Assembly (NCBI GenBank): GCA_007693395.1
Contig: REDS01000115.1
Coordinates: forward strand, 1 to 44,071
Source of the DNA: Balneolaceae bacterium
Lineage (GTDB): Bacteria > Bacteroidota > Rhodothermia > Balneolales > Balneolaceae
DNA: 44,071 nucleotides
Reading direction: 5' to 3'
The notes under the pieces are model-generated. The model saw only the letters and a list, made by a program, of their open reading frames with translations, made no database searches and was not told the DNA's origin. Shown one piece after another: positions 8,323 to 18,545 of the stretch (its first letter is position 1; each line of letters begins with the position of its first letter). Made by a program: the position numbers and the translations under genes.

Positions 8323-9246
8323 TCAGTCGAGGGATTCTAAAATATTGAGATAGGAGTTGTATCTCTCGGCATCAATTTTACCCTCCTCATACGCTTCTGA
8401 AACACCGCATCCCGGTTCATGATAATGTGTGCAATTATAGAATTTACAATTGTTTCGGGGCTCTGCCATTTCGGGAAAGAAGAGCGAGAGTTCGCTCTTT
8501 TCTATATTAACCATGCCAAACTCCCTGATGCCGGGAGTATCCGCGATAAAGCCGCCATATTTAAGCGGTACAAGGCGTGCAAATGTGGTGGTGTGCTTTC
8601 CTTTCTGGGTTTTTGATGATACTTCACCTACCCTCAACCCAAGACCGGGGTCAACAGCGTTTAGTAAACTTGTTTTACCTGCACCCGATGGACCTATGAA
8701 AACTGAAGTCTTATCTCTCAGTTTTTCTGAAAGATGTTCGATAGACTTTTCGTCTTCAATAGAAGTTAAAACAATGTCATAGCCAATTTCTTTGTATAAC
8801 TCAACGAGGTGCTCTACAAACTGCTGATCTCTGTTTTTTGCGAGATCCATTTTGTTTATGATTATTCCCGGATGAACTTCATATGCCTCGCAGGTTACCA
8901 AAAAACGGTCGATGAAGCCCGTGTTGAGTTTTGGCTGGCGGACCGATTGCACAACCCACGCTTTATCTATGTTGGCAACAAGAATCTGTTCACCACGCCG
9001 CCCGTGTGTAGCCTGCCGTGGCACATAGTTTTCCCGTTGATAAATTTCGGTTATTGTACCCGTTCCGTCACTACCAGTTACAACATCAACGTAGTCGCCA
9101 ACGGCAACCGGGTTTGTAACTTCTTTTTTATCAAGGCGGAATTTACCCGGAAGCCGGCATTCAATAACATCTCCATTGGGTGAGGCAACTTTGTACCATT
9201 TGCCGGTAGACTGAATTACCCTGAAGGAATGTCTCATATCATTCAC
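8323..9246 (-). CDS. rsgA: Ribosome small subunit-dependent GTPase A
   Basis: RsgA is a GTPase that helps mature and check the 30S subunit. The 307-residue protein has an N-terminal OB-fold, then the circularly permuted GTPase order: G4 as IINKMDLA, G1 as GPSGAGKTSLLN, then G3 as DTPGIREFG. The C-terminal zinc site follows as CKFYNCTHYHEPGC, with the Cys/Cys/His/Cys spacing of the family. The ORF sits downstream of lon on the same strand after a 53-base gap. All expected parts are present. Confidence 0.96.
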   Translation of the reverse strand: MNDMRHSFRVIQSTGKWYKVASPNGDVIECRLPGKFRLDKKEVTNPVAVGDYVDVVTGSDGTGTITEIYQRENYVPRQATHGRRGEQILVANIDKAWVVQSVRQPKLNTGFIDRFLVTCEAYEVHPGIIINKMDLAKNRDQQFVEHLVELYKEIGYDIVLTSIEDEKSIEHLSEKLRDKTSVFIGPSGAGKTSLLNAVDPGLGLRVGEVSSKTQKGKHTTTFARLVPLKYGGFIADTPGIREFGMVNIEKSELSLFFPEMAEPRNNCKFYNCTHYHEPGCGVSEAYEEGKIDAERYNSYLNILESLD

Positions 9247-9299
9247 TATGAGCGTTCAGTTTTCCAATAATCAGGGCAGATGCAGTCATAAGGCAATCA

Positions 9300-11840
9300 T
9301 CAATCCATTACAGCTATTTCTTCCATGCTGTCTTTCTTTCTGTTATTCGCCTTTACCTGGCGTTTGTGAGCCTCAGGTACTTCAAAGAAAGATTTTGGAT
9401 CATTTTCAGGTTTTTCTTCGAGAATTAAATCAAGAATTGGGTCCATTCTTTCAAGGTATTGAACCTCAAGATTGCCAATTACCTCACTCTCAATTTCGTC
9501 CACATCTTTTTCATTCTTTATGGGCAGAAACACCCTCTGAATGCCAGCTCGTTTAGCTGCCAGAACTTTCTCTTTGATGCCTCCAACCGGCAGTACAAGG
9601 CCACGAAGTGTAATTTCTCCGGTCATAGCAATGGTGCCTTTCACTTTTCTTTGTGTAAAGATAGAAGCTACAGCAGACAAGAGTGCCACACCTGCTGATG
9701 GGCCGTCTTTAGGAACCGCACCTTGCGGAACGTGAATGTGAAGATCCCAGAATTTAAAAGCATCTTCCGGGATGTTAAGCTCTTTGTAGCGTGCTCTGAG
9801 ATAGCTGATTGCCAGCATTGCAGACTCTTTCATCACTTCGCCAAGCTGGCCTGTAATGTGAAGTTTACCGGTGCCGCGGGATACGCTTGCCTCAATAAAA
9901 AGAATATCACCGCCATATGGAGTCCAGGCAAGTCCCGTAGATACTCCGGGCACAGTTGTTCGTTCAGCCACGTCGGAGAAAAATTTGCGCTTCCCGAGAA
10001 TTTCGGGGATATCATTCACTCCAACACTCATGCTTTTAATCTCATCTCCGGCAATTTTTGCAGCCACGCTTCGGCAAACGGCACCAACCTGGCGCTCGAG
10101 GTTTCTCACCCCGGATTCCCTCGTGTACTCATCAATAATTTTATCGATAGCTGCCTTTGATATCTTTATTTGCTTATTGGTAAGCCCGTTTTCGGCAATT
10201 TGTTTTGGAATGAGATATTTTCTTGCGATCTCAATTTTCTCTTCTTGGGTGTACCCGCTAATGTTGATGATCTCCATTCTGTCGCGCAGCGGAGCAGGAA
10301 TTGTATCAAGTGAATTTGCTGTGGCAATAAACATCACCTTGGAAAGATCATATTCAATCTCAAGGTAGTTATCAGCAAACGAATCGTTCTGCTCGGGGTC
10401 AAGAACTTCAAGCAGTGCAGAAGTTGGGTCACCGCGAAAATCGGAGCCAACTTTATCAATCTCATCAAGCATAATAACCGGATTGCCCTTACCGGCTTTC
10501 TTCATGGAGCGCAAAATGCGTCCGGGCAGTGCCCCGATGTACGTTCTTCTGTGGCCTCTAATTTCTGCCTCATCATGGATGCCACCAAGGCTAAACCGCT
10601 CAAACTCTCTGTTGAGTGCACGGGCAATAGATTTTCCAAGTGATGTTTTTCCAACTCCCGGAGGGCCATAAAAGCAGAGGATTGGTGCTTTCATATCCTC
10701 TTTTAGCTTCAGCACAGCGAGGTACTCAATAATTCGCTTCTTTACTTTCTCAAGGCCGTAATGGTCTTCATCAAGAATCTTTCTGGCCCGTTTCAGGTCA
10801 AGCTTGTCTTTCGAATAATCTCCCCAGGGCAGGTCAAGAATCCACTCTACATAATTATAGATAATTCCGTAGTTAGGCGATGCACTCGGTGTCATTTCAA
10901 GACGCTGAATCTCTTTTTCAGCCTCTTTGATTACCTCTTTGGGAACATTTTTCTTCGCTTCCAGGCGCTGCCTTAACTTGGCAACATCCTGTTGTTCACT
11001 GTCTTCACCAAGTGCCTCTTGTATCGCCTTCATTTGCTGGCGGAGGTAGAAATCGCGCTGTTGATCGTCAATATCTGTCTTAACCTTGGTGCGAATCTCT
11101 TCGCTGAGATTCAACACCTGAAGCTCTTTGTTGAGGTGCTCCATCACTTTATCAAGCCGCTTCGAAAAATCATCAATTTCAAGCAGATGCTGTTTATCTG
11201 CAATGGAAACCTGCAGGTTTGAAGAGATGAAATTCAGCAAAAAAGACGGGCTGCTGATATTGTTAATAGCAATTGAAGCCTCAGAAGGAATGTTCGGTGA
11301 AAGGTTAACAATTTTTGTTGCAGTCTCTTTTACCGATCTCATGGAAGCATCGAGCTCTATTCCAACCAGATCCATATTCTGTTTTATCGGTGTGATGGCT
11401 GCTTTAAAATAAGGATCGGTTTGTGTGAACTCTTCAACCTGAAAAATACTTTTGCCCTGGATAACAATACTTTTGCTGCCATCAGGCATCTTTATGAGTT
11501 TTAGAATCTGTGCTACTGTACCAACCTGAAAAAGATCATCAGTTTCGGGGTCTTCAACAGATTCATCTTTTTGGGCTACAACACCAATTGTTTTATCTGT
11601 CTCGTAAGCTTCTTTTACAAGTGCAAGAGAACGGTCTCTGCCTACAGTTATCGGTACAACTACACCGGGAAACAGAACTGTATTTTTGAGTGGTAAAATT
11701 GGAAGTTGGTCAGGTACGATGGATTCCGTAAGCTTTCTCTCTTCTTCCTCACTCATCAGGGGAATAGCCTGTTCAAAATCATCAAAACCTTCATTTTGAT
11801 CATCATAGGCCGTCTGTATTTTTAATCGTGAATCGAACAT
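9300..11840 (-). CDS. lon: ATP-dependent protease Lon
   Basis: Lon is a cytoplasmic AAA+ protease that degrades misfolded and regulatory proteins. This 846-residue copy has the N-terminal substrate-binding LON domain (about residues 45-250), a coiled-coil linker, and the AAA+ module with Walker A GPPGVGKT at 392-399 and Walker B VIMLDEID near 455-462. The protease domain has the catalytic dyad Ser715 in KDGPSAGVA and Lys758 in [11 protein letters not shown]. About 35 charged residues extend past the usual C-terminus. It follows the outer-membrane protein gene after a 254-base gap that holds a promoter-like pair of boxes. No CIRCE-type heat-shock operator is seen upstream. Confidence 0.97.
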   Translation of the reverse strand: MFDSRLKIQTAYDDQNEGFDDFEQAIPLMSEEEERKLTESIVPDQLPILPLKNTVLFPGVVVPITVGRDRSLALVKEAYETDKTIGVVAQKDESVEDPETDDLFQVGTVAQILKLIKMPDGSKSIVIQGKSIFQVEEFTQTDPYFKAAITPIKQNMDLVGIELDASMRSVKETATKIVNLSPNIPSEASIAINNISSPSFLLNFISSNLQVSIADKQHLLEIDDFSKRLDKVMEHLNKELQVLNLSEEIRTKVKTDIDDQQRDFYLRQQMKAIQEALGEDSEQQDVAKLRQRLEAKKNVPKEVIKEAEKEIQRLEMTPSASPNYGIIYNYVEWILDLPWGDYSKDKLDLKRARKILDEDHYGLEKVKKRIIEYLAVLKLKEDMKAPILCFYGPPGVGKTSLGKSIARALNREFERFSLGGIHDEAEIRGHRRTYIGALPGRILRSMKKAGKGNPVIMLDEIDKVGSDFRGDPTSALLEVLDPEQNDSFADNYLEIEYDLSKVMFIATANSLDTIPAPLRDRMEIINISGYTQEEKIEIARKYLIPKQIAENGLTNKQIKISKAAIDKIIDEYTRESGVRNLERQVGAVCRSVAAKIAGDEIKSMSVGVNDIPEILGKRKFFSDVAERTTVPGVSTGLAWTPYGGDILFIEASVSRGTGKLHITGQLGEVMKESAMLAISYLRARYKELNIPEDAFKFWDLHIHVPQGAVPKDGPSAGVALLSAVASIFTQRKVKGTIAMTGEITLRGLVLPVGGIKEKVLAAKRAGIQRVFLPIKNEKDVDEIESEVIGNLEVQYLERMDPILDLILEEKPENDPKSFFEVPEAHKRQVKANNRKKDSMEEIAVMD

Positions 11841-11861
11841 AAACTGGATTAGATAATTATA

Positions 11862-11894
11862 AAATTCTATTCTTTCACAGCTTTATTTTGCAAA
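11862..11894 (-). promoter_or_regulatory. Candidate lon promoter (-33/-7 type)
   Basis: On the minus strand TTTG (11891-11894) is followed after 21 bases by TAGAATTT (11862-11869), about 22 bases before the lon ATG. The first box matches the Bacteroidota -33 element. The second is a partial match to TAnnTTTG. Confidence 0.3.
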
Positions 11895-12094
11895 TAGAGA
11901 GCCAAAGAAGAGCTTGCTACCATAACGTCAGAACTTAAATCAGGGTTCTGCCAAATTGAATGATGATCTGTTTGGTCTGCCACATGGGCATAGTAACAAA
12001 ATGGTTCTGTTCCTATCCCCATTTATACCGATTCCTGAAAAAGAGATAATCCCTGCATTCAATCAATAACAAAAAAACAGTAATTGCAAGCAGA

Positions 12095-13618
12095 TTAAAG
12101 ATACAGTTTAACGCCAACTACGGAGGCACCGAGTAATTCAGATGTAGGGCCACCGCGCCGGCTTTTTAATTGAAATGCAGCAAGAATATCGAAACGATCG
12201 GTTTCTAAACCGCTACCAAAACTTAAATATCCCGGTAAACCAGGTGTTAGGCGTGTACCTGCACGAATGGGTAAATAGGAGAGAGGCCTTAGTTCAAAAC
12301 CGGAAAACAAAGTAAATCCGGATGGTTTAAAGGCGTTATCAACAATGGTATAACTTACATCACCCATTAGTTTAAATCTGTTGTATTGAAACAGTGCTCC
12401 GGCCTGAACAGACGCCGGCAGCGAAACCTCAATGGCTTGTTCGCGCACAGCAAACGAAGAAAATGCGGAAGGATCAAAATAATCTGCAAGGAATGAGAAG
12501 TGCTCATTTGGTGCTCCCTGAAAGAGCAGATCAGTTACAGTGCCGGTTTCTTCCTGTTCTGATGTTTGCGGTTCTATATCAAACTCAAATGGTTTTGTAG
12601 TTTGATAAACCATGCCTATATCCGTTACAGAGAGGCTGATTCTAAGCGATTTTTCGGTCAGATCATCTTCATGCCTTAGCACGGAAAGGTCATCTCCAAA
12701 TGTGATGAGATAGGTTATTCCCGCATCAATACCAAAACCAATTCCTGTAGGGCGCAGTAGATCGCTGGCACTATAATCAGGGCTTTCCGGATTGATCTGT
12801 GGAAAGAAAAAGTTTTCGGCCCTGTCGGTCAACACTCCGGTCGATTGCTGGTTGTATGCTATTTCATTATCCCATAACCCGGTTTGGTTGTTCAGTGTAT
12901 ATCGGTTTCTGAACTGTACATCCAAAAAGCTGCCGGGTACAACCAGTTTTGGAGCAATTCCAACAATAAATTCAGAGAGGCTCGGAGTAAGGCCATTCAG
13001 ATAAGTGAATGATTCAGCGTAACCAAATGAAATTTCATGTAATACCTGGTACTGATGTGTGAATGATTGGTTGATTAGAAATGAGTCGCTGCGGTCGAGC
13101 GGAGTGGCAGAGTATAAACCCTTTCCAAGCCTGTAACGGCTGCCAATTCGGGTGCGGGCGGCTACGGCAAAGCTTTTTTCGGGACGTGCCCATTTTATTC
13201 CAAACCAATTAATTTCGGTTTGGTTTAGAAAATATGCATTCGACCTGTTTTCAAAAAAGCTCCTGTCTATCAATTCTTCACGATTGGAAATCATCTGATC
13301 TAAATCACTATTATAAGGAGCCATAAGATCCAGATAACGGCCGAATCGGTTTTGCAAATCGGAAATTGGCTCAAGGGAATCGAAATAGTAGCCGGACTGA
13401 AGAAGCGAAACCTGGAAGGTATAGTTTTTTTCCTGAATCAGAAGATTTGCGGGATTTACAAAAAGTGCTTCAAAGCCGGTCAGGTAAGCTGTGCCGCCTC
13501 CGCCAAGAGCCATACTTTCCGGAGAGTAGGAGAGTTGGGCACTGCTTTTAGTTGGGAAAAAGCATAAAAGACCTGTCATCAAAAAAAGTGAAACAGATAT
13601 GTATTTGGCAACCTGCAA
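12095..13618 (-). CDS. Outer-membrane beta-barrel protein of unknown function (PorV/FadL-like start)
   Basis: This 507-residue protein has a signal peptide ending near SSAQL (about residue 28). The mature N-terminus carries SMALGGGGTAYLTGFEALFVNPANLL. This resembles the MGGAG...NPAGL start of FadL/PorV/UPF0164-type barrels, in which the first strand is followed by an Asn-Pro turn. The rest alternates polar and hydrophobic residues and has many aromatic strand ends. It ends in VVGVKLYL, compatible with a last barrel strand recognised by the BAM machinery. It lies 12 bases after the helicase gene on the same strand. Cargo or role is not known. Confidence 0.65.
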   Translation of the reverse strand: MQVAKYISVSLFLMTGLLCFFPTKSSAQLSYSPESMALGGGGTAYLTGFEALFVNPANLLIQEKNYTFQVSLLQSGYYFDSLEPISDLQNRFGRYLDLMAPYNSDLDQMISNREELIDRSFFENRSNAYFLNQTEINWFGIKWARPEKSFAVAARTRIGSRYRLGKGLYSATPLDRSDSFLINQSFTHQYQVLHEISFGYAESFTYLNGLTPSLSEFIVGIAPKLVVPGSFLDVQFRNRYTLNNQTGLWDNEIAYNQQSTGVLTDRAENFFFPQINPESPDYSASDLLRPTGIGFGIDAGITYLITFGDDLSVLRHEDDLTEKSLRISLSVTDIGMVYQTTKPFEFDIEPQTSEQEETGTVTDLLFQGAPNEHFSFLADYFDPSAFSSFAVREQAIEVSLPASVQAGALFQYNRFKLMGDVSYTIVDNAFKPSGFTLFSGFELRPLSYLPIRAGTRLTPGLPGYLSFGSGLETDRFDILAAFQLKSRRGGPTSELLGASVVGVKLYL

Positions 13619-13630
13619 ACGGTGGTTTTA

Positions 13631-15913
13631 CTATTGGTTAATGAGGCTCAGGTTCGCTGCTCGAAGCATTAAAGTTTTCTGGCCTCTGTTTTTAAAAAAT
13701 ACAACAACCCTGGTGTCTTTACCCGATCCATTTCGCTGAACAATTTTCCCGGCACCAAAAGTAGGATGCATCACAAGCGCACCCGGCATAAATGGGTCGT
13801 CATCGTATTCGTAGGTGTAAGATGAAGCAGAGGCACTTGGTTTCTTTGTGGTAATAGGGCTTTTCCAGTCGTACTCAATCTCCATGCCCGATCTGCCCTG
13901 GCTGTCATCATCATCATTTCGTGTTTGATAGATGGTTGCCCCTGTTTCGGTTCGTACAACGCCGGAGTCAACCTCGTTCAAAAAGCGAGAACGAGCCTGC
14001 CGTTGCTCTTCACCAAATTTAAATCTCATTTTACTGAAACTGAAGAAGAGATGCTTCTGAGCTCTGGTGATTGCCACATAAAAAAGCCGGCGTTCTTCTT
14101 CAATGTTTGCTTCTTCGCCATCTCTTGCACCCATAGGAAAAAGATTTTCTTCAAGCCCCACGATGAATACAGCCGGAAACTCAAGACCTTTTGAGGCGTG
14201 AACCGTCATCAGGGTAACTGCCGGTTTATTCTCATCATATTTATCGGTATCTGTGATCAGGCTTATCTCCTGCAAAAACGATGCAAGATTAGGGTTTTTT
14301 GTATTCTGCTGATAGTAAGCGATGGCATTTTGAAGTTCCAGTACGTTATCCCGGCGGGTTAGCGATTGCGCACTATTCTCCTCAACCAGATCTTTCATAT
14401 ACCCGCTCTGTTCGAGAATCATTTTGGTAACTTCAAGCAGGGAAACGCCTGCTTCAAGTTCATCACGCAGCCTGTTTATCATGTTTACAAATTGCCCGAT
14501 TCTCTGTTTTGCCGGTTTATAGAGATCGGCTGTTTCAACATTGCTTACAATATTCCAAACCCTCTTGCCTTCGCTGCGCGCTTTTTTGATGACATCATTC
14601 AGTGTTTTATTACCAATTCCCCTGCTCGGTTCATTTATTATACGAAGCAGAGCCTGTTCATCCTCAGGGTTTACGAGTAGCGTTAGGTAAGCCAGCACAT
14701 CTTTCACCTCTTTTCGCTGATAGAAAGAGAGGCCCCCAACAAGCTGATACGCAATATTTTTTCTGCGAAATGCCTCTTCAAAAATCCTGCTCTGATAATT
14801 TGTTCTGTAAAGCACTGCAAAATCGTTATTCTGGTAGCCATGCCTCAGCTTGATGTTATTAATGTGATTAACAATTCTGTTGGCTTCATCCCGTTCATCA
14901 AAATTTTCGAGCAGTGTGATGGTCTCACCATCAGCATTATCAGTCCACAGCGTTTTTTTGATCTGTTTCTCATTGCGTTTGATGACTGAATCGGCACATT
15001 GAAGGATAAATTTAGTTGATCTGTAGTTCTGCTCAAGCGGTACTTCTACTGCATTTTCATAATCTGATTTAAAGTTTAGGATATTGGAGATATCAGCCCC
15101 TCGAAATGAGTAGATACTCTGAGCATCGTCACCCACCACACAGATATTTTTATATTTGGCAGCCAGTAGTTGTGTCACTTTGTATTGAGCGTGATTGGTA
15201 TCCTGGTATTCATCAATCAAAATATATTTAAATCTGTCCTGATACTTCTCCAGCACATCGGGATGGTCTTGAAAAAGCTTAACCGGTTTGATGAGGAGAT
15301 CATCAAAATCCATTGCGTTGGTTTGGCGCATACGCACTTCATAAATTTCAAAAACACGTGCTGTAATGTCATCGAGTGTACTGTTAATAAACCTTGATTT
15401 ATACGTGCTGGGGTTAATCAGCTGATTTTTGGCATCACTTATTTTTCGGTGAATAGTTTTAGGCTTGATCTCTTTTGGATCAAAATTGAGCTCTTTGAGA
15501 ATGAGTTTGATTGCATTCTCTGAGTCGCTTGTATCGTAAATAGAGAAATTCGAATTATATCCGATTTTTTCTGCTTCGAACCGCAAAATTTTTGAAAAAA
15601 TAGAGTGAAATGTACCCATCCATAAACCGGAAGCCCGCTCACCGATTAAGTTTTGAATGCGCTCCTGCATTTCTCTGGCAGCTTTGTTGGTAAACGTGAG
15701 GGCAAGAATATTCTGTGGCAGGGCGTGGTGTTGTTGCAGCAGGTAGGCTATACGGTATGTAAGCACTCTTGTTTTACCGCTGCCAGCACCGGCCACAATA
15801 AGCAACGGACCGTTAACATGGGTAACTGCCTCATATTGCTGTTTATTCAGCTGTTTTAGGAAATTAGTTTTTACAGGCTTTGGTGAATCTGGCTGTAGTC
15901 TGAATTGCTGCAT
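13631..15913 (-). CDS. pcrA: UvrD/PcrA-type ATP-dependent 3'-5' DNA helicase
   Basis: This superfamily 1A helicase acts in nucleotide-excision and replication-linked repair. The 760-residue protein shows the ordered motifs: Q-motif LNKQQYEAV, Walker A VAGAGSGKT (about residues 40-48), motif Ia LTFTNKAA, motif II DEYQDTN, motif III VGDDAQSIYSFRGA, motif IV region EQNYRST, motif V TVHASKGLEF and motif VI FYVAITRAQ. The C-terminus has a Tudor-like segment, GALVMHPTFGAGKIV, as in PcrA proteins that bind RNA polymerase. It is followed directly by the barrel-protein gene. The assignment between PcrA and UvrD is by resemblance only. Confidence 0.95.
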   Translation of the reverse strand: MQQFRLQPDSPKPVKTNFLKQLNKQQYEAVTHVNGPLLIVAGAGSGKTRVLTYRIAYLLQQHHALPQNILALTFTNKAAREMQERIQNLIGERASGLWMGTFHSIFSKILRFEAEKIGYNSNFSIYDTSDSENAIKLILKELNFDPKEIKPKTIHRKISDAKNQLINPSTYKSRFINSTLDDITARVFEIYEVRMRQTNAMDFDDLLIKPVKLFQDHPDVLEKYQDRFKYILIDEYQDTNHAQYKVTQLLAAKYKNICVVGDDAQSIYSFRGADISNILNFKSDYENAVEVPLEQNYRSTKFILQCADSVIKRNEKQIKKTLWTDNADGETITLLENFDERDEANRIVNHINNIKLRHGYQNNDFAVLYRTNYQSRIFEEAFRRKNIAYQLVGGLSFYQRKEVKDVLAYLTLLVNPEDEQALLRIINEPSRGIGNKTLNDVIKKARSEGKRVWNIVSNVETADLYKPAKQRIGQFVNMINRLRDELEAGVSLLEVTKMILEQSGYMKDLVEENSAQSLTRRDNVLELQNAIAYYQQNTKNPNLASFLQEISLITDTDKYDENKPAVTLMTVHASKGLEFPAVFIVGLEENLFPMGARDGEEANIEEERRLFYVAITRAQKHLFFSFSKMRFKFGEEQRQARSRFLNEVDSGVVRTETGATIYQTRNDDDDSQGRSGMEIEYDWKSPITTKKPSASASSYTYEYDDDPFMPGALVMHPTFGAGKIVQRNGSGKDTRVVVFFKNRGQKTLMLRAANLSLINQ

Positions 15914-16040
15914 TTAAAAATGAGTATAAAATCGTAATTCGAATGAATCGAAAAATTACGAATTAATTAAGATGTGATTGGGCTTAATTTAGTTAAGAAC
16001 ATAGCCCGATGTCTGTCAAGAAAACAGGAGGCTGATAGCC

Positions 16041-17024
16041 TTAATTTCTATAACTGATCGCATTTTCATCACCATACTGAGCTTCTTTGAACATCAGGTA
16101 CTCTTCAGGGGTAATATCAGCAATCATAAACTGTAGAGGGTCTGTTTGTCGCCCGTTTTTCAGAACTTCATAGTGCAGGTGAGGGCCCTGAGTTAAACCT
16201 GTTGAACCGGAAAATGCCACCAGGTCTCCACGCTCAACTTTTGCTCCAACCCTTATCCCATCGGCGAAACTGTTGAGGTGGGCATATCTTGTAACGATAC
16301 CAAAACCGTGATCAATTTCAAGAAGATTGCCAAATGTGCCCCTGCGACCCGCAAATTTAACAACGCCGTTGCCTGTTGCAAATACTTCGGAATTTACTTC
16401 TGCCCTGAAATCAACGCCTTCGTGCATTCTTCGATAGCCAAGTACAGGGTGTGGCCGCATACCGTAACCACTAATAATAATCCCATTTACAGGTTTGATT
16501 GCCGGTACATTTCGCAACCTGTTCTGGTTTGAATTATAGTAACTTTTAATCTCTTCGAATGATAGTTTTTGAACACCGATGCGTCTTTCAAGGCGGTCTA
16601 AACGGGCAGCGGTACTTCTTAAAATTTCAGAGGCTTCTTTGCTGTGATAATCAAATTCAGAATAGATATCAGCACCACCAACACCTGCCATTCGTAAATC
16701 TTCTGAAAGCGGATCGAGGCCAAGAATGGAGCGATACATCTCATTATCGAGCTCAGCAATCTGTTCAAGCTGATGTTCAATTTCTGTTATAGATAACTCA
16801 GCTGTTTTTAACTGATTGATCAATGCGCGGTTCTCGTACTTCAGTGCAATTTCAGCTGGCGTGGCAATAAGCTTTGTTAAAAGAGAGAGGCCAATTACAG
16901 CAAAAACAATACCATTAATCAACCAAAAAGAGAGGGAGTGTATTAACTTGTTTTTTGTGTTGTATTCTACCGGTACAAATTCACACTTCTCTGAATCGTA
17001 ATAGTAATGGTTATTTTGTGGCAT
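16041..17024 (-). CDS. M23 peptidase with coiled coil, membrane-anchored
   Basis: This 327-residue protein has a short cytoplasmic start rich in Tyr/Asn, one transmembrane helix (about residues 29-52), and a periplasmic coiled coil (about 57-100, with another helical stretch to 150). A LytM/M23 domain follows at about 175-300. Zinc and catalytic residues are intact: His201 and Asp205 in HEGVDF, His249 in RYAHL, and His282 and His284 in PHLHYEV. It probably cuts peptidoglycan cross-bridges, and the coiled coil suggests protein-protein control, as in NlpD/EnvC-type proteins. It lies downstream of hprK on the same strand after 81 bases, with a weak hairpin just past its stop. Confidence 0.9.
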   Translation of the reverse strand: MPQNNHYYYDSEKCEFVPVEYNTKNKLIHSLSFWLINGIVFAVIGLSLLTKLIATPAEIALKYENRALINQLKTAELSITEIEHQLEQIAELDNEMYRSILGLDPLSEDLRMAGVGGADIYSEFDYHSKEASEILRSTAARLDRLERRIGVQKLSFEEIKSYYNSNQNRLRNVPAIKPVNGIIISGYGMRPHPVLGYRRMHEGVDFRAEVNSEVFATGNGVVKFAGRRGTFGNLLEIDHGFGIVTRYAHLNSFADGIRVGAKVERGDLVAFSGSTGLTQGPHLHYEVLKNGRQTDPLQFMIADITPEEYLMFKEAQYGDENAISYRN

Positions 17025-17105
17025 AATTATGTTTGAGCAGGTAGTTTATAACCAAATAAAAATAGGGCTAAACGGTGAGAAGTAAAAACCAAATGGGGTA
17101 AAAAA

Positions 17106-18134
17106 TTACTCAAAGTCTCCTTCAAAGTATTCAACTGCCCTTTTTGGCATTTCAGTTCTGCTTTTTTTGTTAGCAATATGCGATTTAATTTTATTCTGAA
17201 ATGCTTTAGCTGCGTCGTATCCGTAGTGTTTCAGCAGGTAGTTCATAGCAATAACTTCAGCTATTACCGTGATATTCTTTCCAGGTGTAATTGGTAAGTG
17301 GATAAGAGGAATTTTAGTTCCGAGAATTTCTACCGTGTCGTGGTCAAGTCCGGTGCGGTTTATATTTTCAGCGTCTTCCCAGAGGGAAAGCTCCAAAACT
17401 ACTTCAAGGCGTTTTTGATAGCGAATTGCCCGTATTCCAAACATCGACATTACATCCACAATACCCAGCCCGCGAATCTCCATAAAGTGTTTGTTCATTT
17501 CTGTAGCCGAAGCAAGCAGAACATTACTTTTTCTGGTAAGCATTACTACATCGTCTGATACAAGGCGGTGACCGCGCTCAATCAGGTCGAGTGCCACCTC
17601 ACTTTTACCCAGCCCCGATTTCCCGCTTATTAAAATTCCGATGCCGTAAACATCAACCATTGTACCGTGCAACATGGTTTGGAGGGCAAAATAGTCTTCC
17701 AGAAAGTCTCTCAGAAGAAACATAAATTTTGTTGTCTCAAGTTCTGTCCGGTAAACGGGAATTTTTTTCTCATCTGCTTTTTTCAGGAGCTTTTTGTCGA
17801 GCGTGTTATTGTCGGTGAGAAAAATTACGGGTATATCAAATGAAACCAGCTTGCTAAATACATCAATCTGCCCGCTTAGAGGTAAATTATTTAGGAAATT
17901 ACACTCCGTGTTGCCGATTATCTGTATTCGCTGATGGGTAAACAAATCCACATAACCTGCGAGTGCAAGCCCGGGGCGGTGAAGGTCGGCTTCTGTGACG
18001 AGTTTCGTTTCGGTACTTGATTCCGCTGCGCAAGGCTCAAACTCTATCTGAAGGCGCTCAGAAAATTTACTAATCAGTTGCGATACCTGAATATTCTCCC
18101 TGATGGGGATGGCTTCCTGATTTTTAAATGGCAT
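17106..18134 (-). CDS. hprK: HPr kinase/phosphorylase
   Basis: HprK phosphorylates and dephosphorylates the regulatory serine of HPr. The 342-residue protein has an N-terminal MurF-like domain (to about 135), then the kinase domain. The conserved His is in MLHGTMV (about 156), the P-loop is GKSGLGKS at 171-178, VSDDVV follows, and the family signature is MEIRGLGIVD at 218-227. A final ITPGKNITVIAEVIAM segment completes the fold. It sits just after hpf, a pairing seen in many Gram-negative genomes that use HPr for regulation instead of sugar uptake. No HPr or PTS gene is in this window. A clear AAGGAG stands 7 bases before the ATG. Confidence 0.96.
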   Translation of the reverse strand: MPFKNQEAIPIRENIQVSQLISKFSERLQIEFEPCAAESSTETKLVTEADLHRPGLALAGYVDLFTHQRIQIIGNTECNFLNNLPLSGQIDVFSKLVSFDIPVIFLTDNNTLDKKLLKKADEKKIPVYRTELETTKFMFLLRDFLEDYFALQTMLHGTMVDVYGIGILISGKSGLGKSEVALDLIERGHRLVSDDVVMLTRKSNVLLASATEMNKHFMEIRGLGIVDVMSMFGIRAIRYQKRLEVVLELSLWEDAENINRTGLDHDTVEILGTKIPLIHLPITPGKNITVIAEVIAMNYLLKHYGYDAAKAFQNKIKSHIANKKSRTEMPKRAVEYFEGDFE

Positions 18135-18141
18135 GATATGG

Positions 18142-18147
18142 CTCCTT
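18142..18147 (-). promoter_or_regulatory. Strong ribosome binding site of hprK
   Basis: On the minus strand AAGGAG lies 7 bases before the hprK ATG. Most genes in this window lack a Shine-Dalgarno match, so this one stands out and fixes the start. Confidence 0.7.
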
Positions 18148-18174
18148 ACGGATTATTGTTCTGAAGAGGTGAGA

Positions 18175-18226
18175 GAAAAAATCCCCGTTGCCTGTATTTT
18201 ATAAAAAAAACAGTGAGCAACGGGGA
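18175..18226 (-). terminator. Rho-independent terminator after hpf
   Basis: Ten-base perfect arms TCCCCGTTGC (18182-18191) and GCAACGGGGA (18217-18226) enclose a loop with a further CTGT/ACAG pair. On the minus strand the stem is followed by six T residues, so it ends transcripts of xerC-hpf. No T-tract follows on the other side, so it works in one direction only. It separates the xerC-hpf unit from hprK. Confidence 0.82.
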
Positions 18227-18241
18227 GAAGTTTGCAACTAA

Positions 18242-18541
18242 TTAGTGATGCTCATAGTGCTTGGTCTTGTACTTTCTTAGCTGACGAACAGCATTATCAA
18301 CGGCATTGCCTATAGCTTGTTCGTAGCTTGGTGCTGCCTCTGAGACATTGATGAGTGTTTTAGGCACTTTAACATTCAATTCTGCGATTGAAGGGTTGTC
18401 ATCATCCTGTCCGGGACGAAGAACGATATCGCACACAACGATTTTTTCAAAGAATTGTTCTAATTTTTCAACGGCAGCAAGGCTGAATTCCTTAAGCTCC
18501 GCGCTGCATTCAAAATGTCGTGCTGTGAAAGTGGTTTTCAT
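18242..18541 (-). CDS. hpf: Ribosome hibernation promoting factor (short form)
   Basis: This 99-residue protein of the HPF/YfiA (RaiA) family begins MKTTFTARHFECSAELKEFSLAAVEKLE-like and has a central DIVLRP segment and an ELNVKVP strand. Binding of such proteins in the mRNA channel of the 30S subunit puts ribosomes to sleep in starved cells. The length is that of the short form, with no C-terminal dimerisation domain. It follows xerC by 17 bases and has a full AGGAGG Shine-Dalgarno sequence. A terminator lies just downstream of its stop. Confidence 0.92.
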   Translation of the reverse strand: MKTTFTARHFECSAELKEFSLAAVEKLEQFFEKIVVCDIVLRPGQDDDNPSIAELNVKVPKTLINVSEAAPSYEQAIGNAVDNAVRQLRKYKTKHYEHH

Positions 18542-18545
18542 GTTT

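Noticed and set aside
15932-15961. TCGTAATT/AATTACGA inverted repeat upstream of pcrA
   Set aside because: The 14-base spacer and AT-rich arms make it a weak operator candidate, and no promoter boxes align with it.
16029-16041. AGGCT-GAT-AGCCT hairpin at the end of the first M23 gene
   Set aside because: A five-base stem with a three-base loop and no immediate T-run is too weak to call a terminator.
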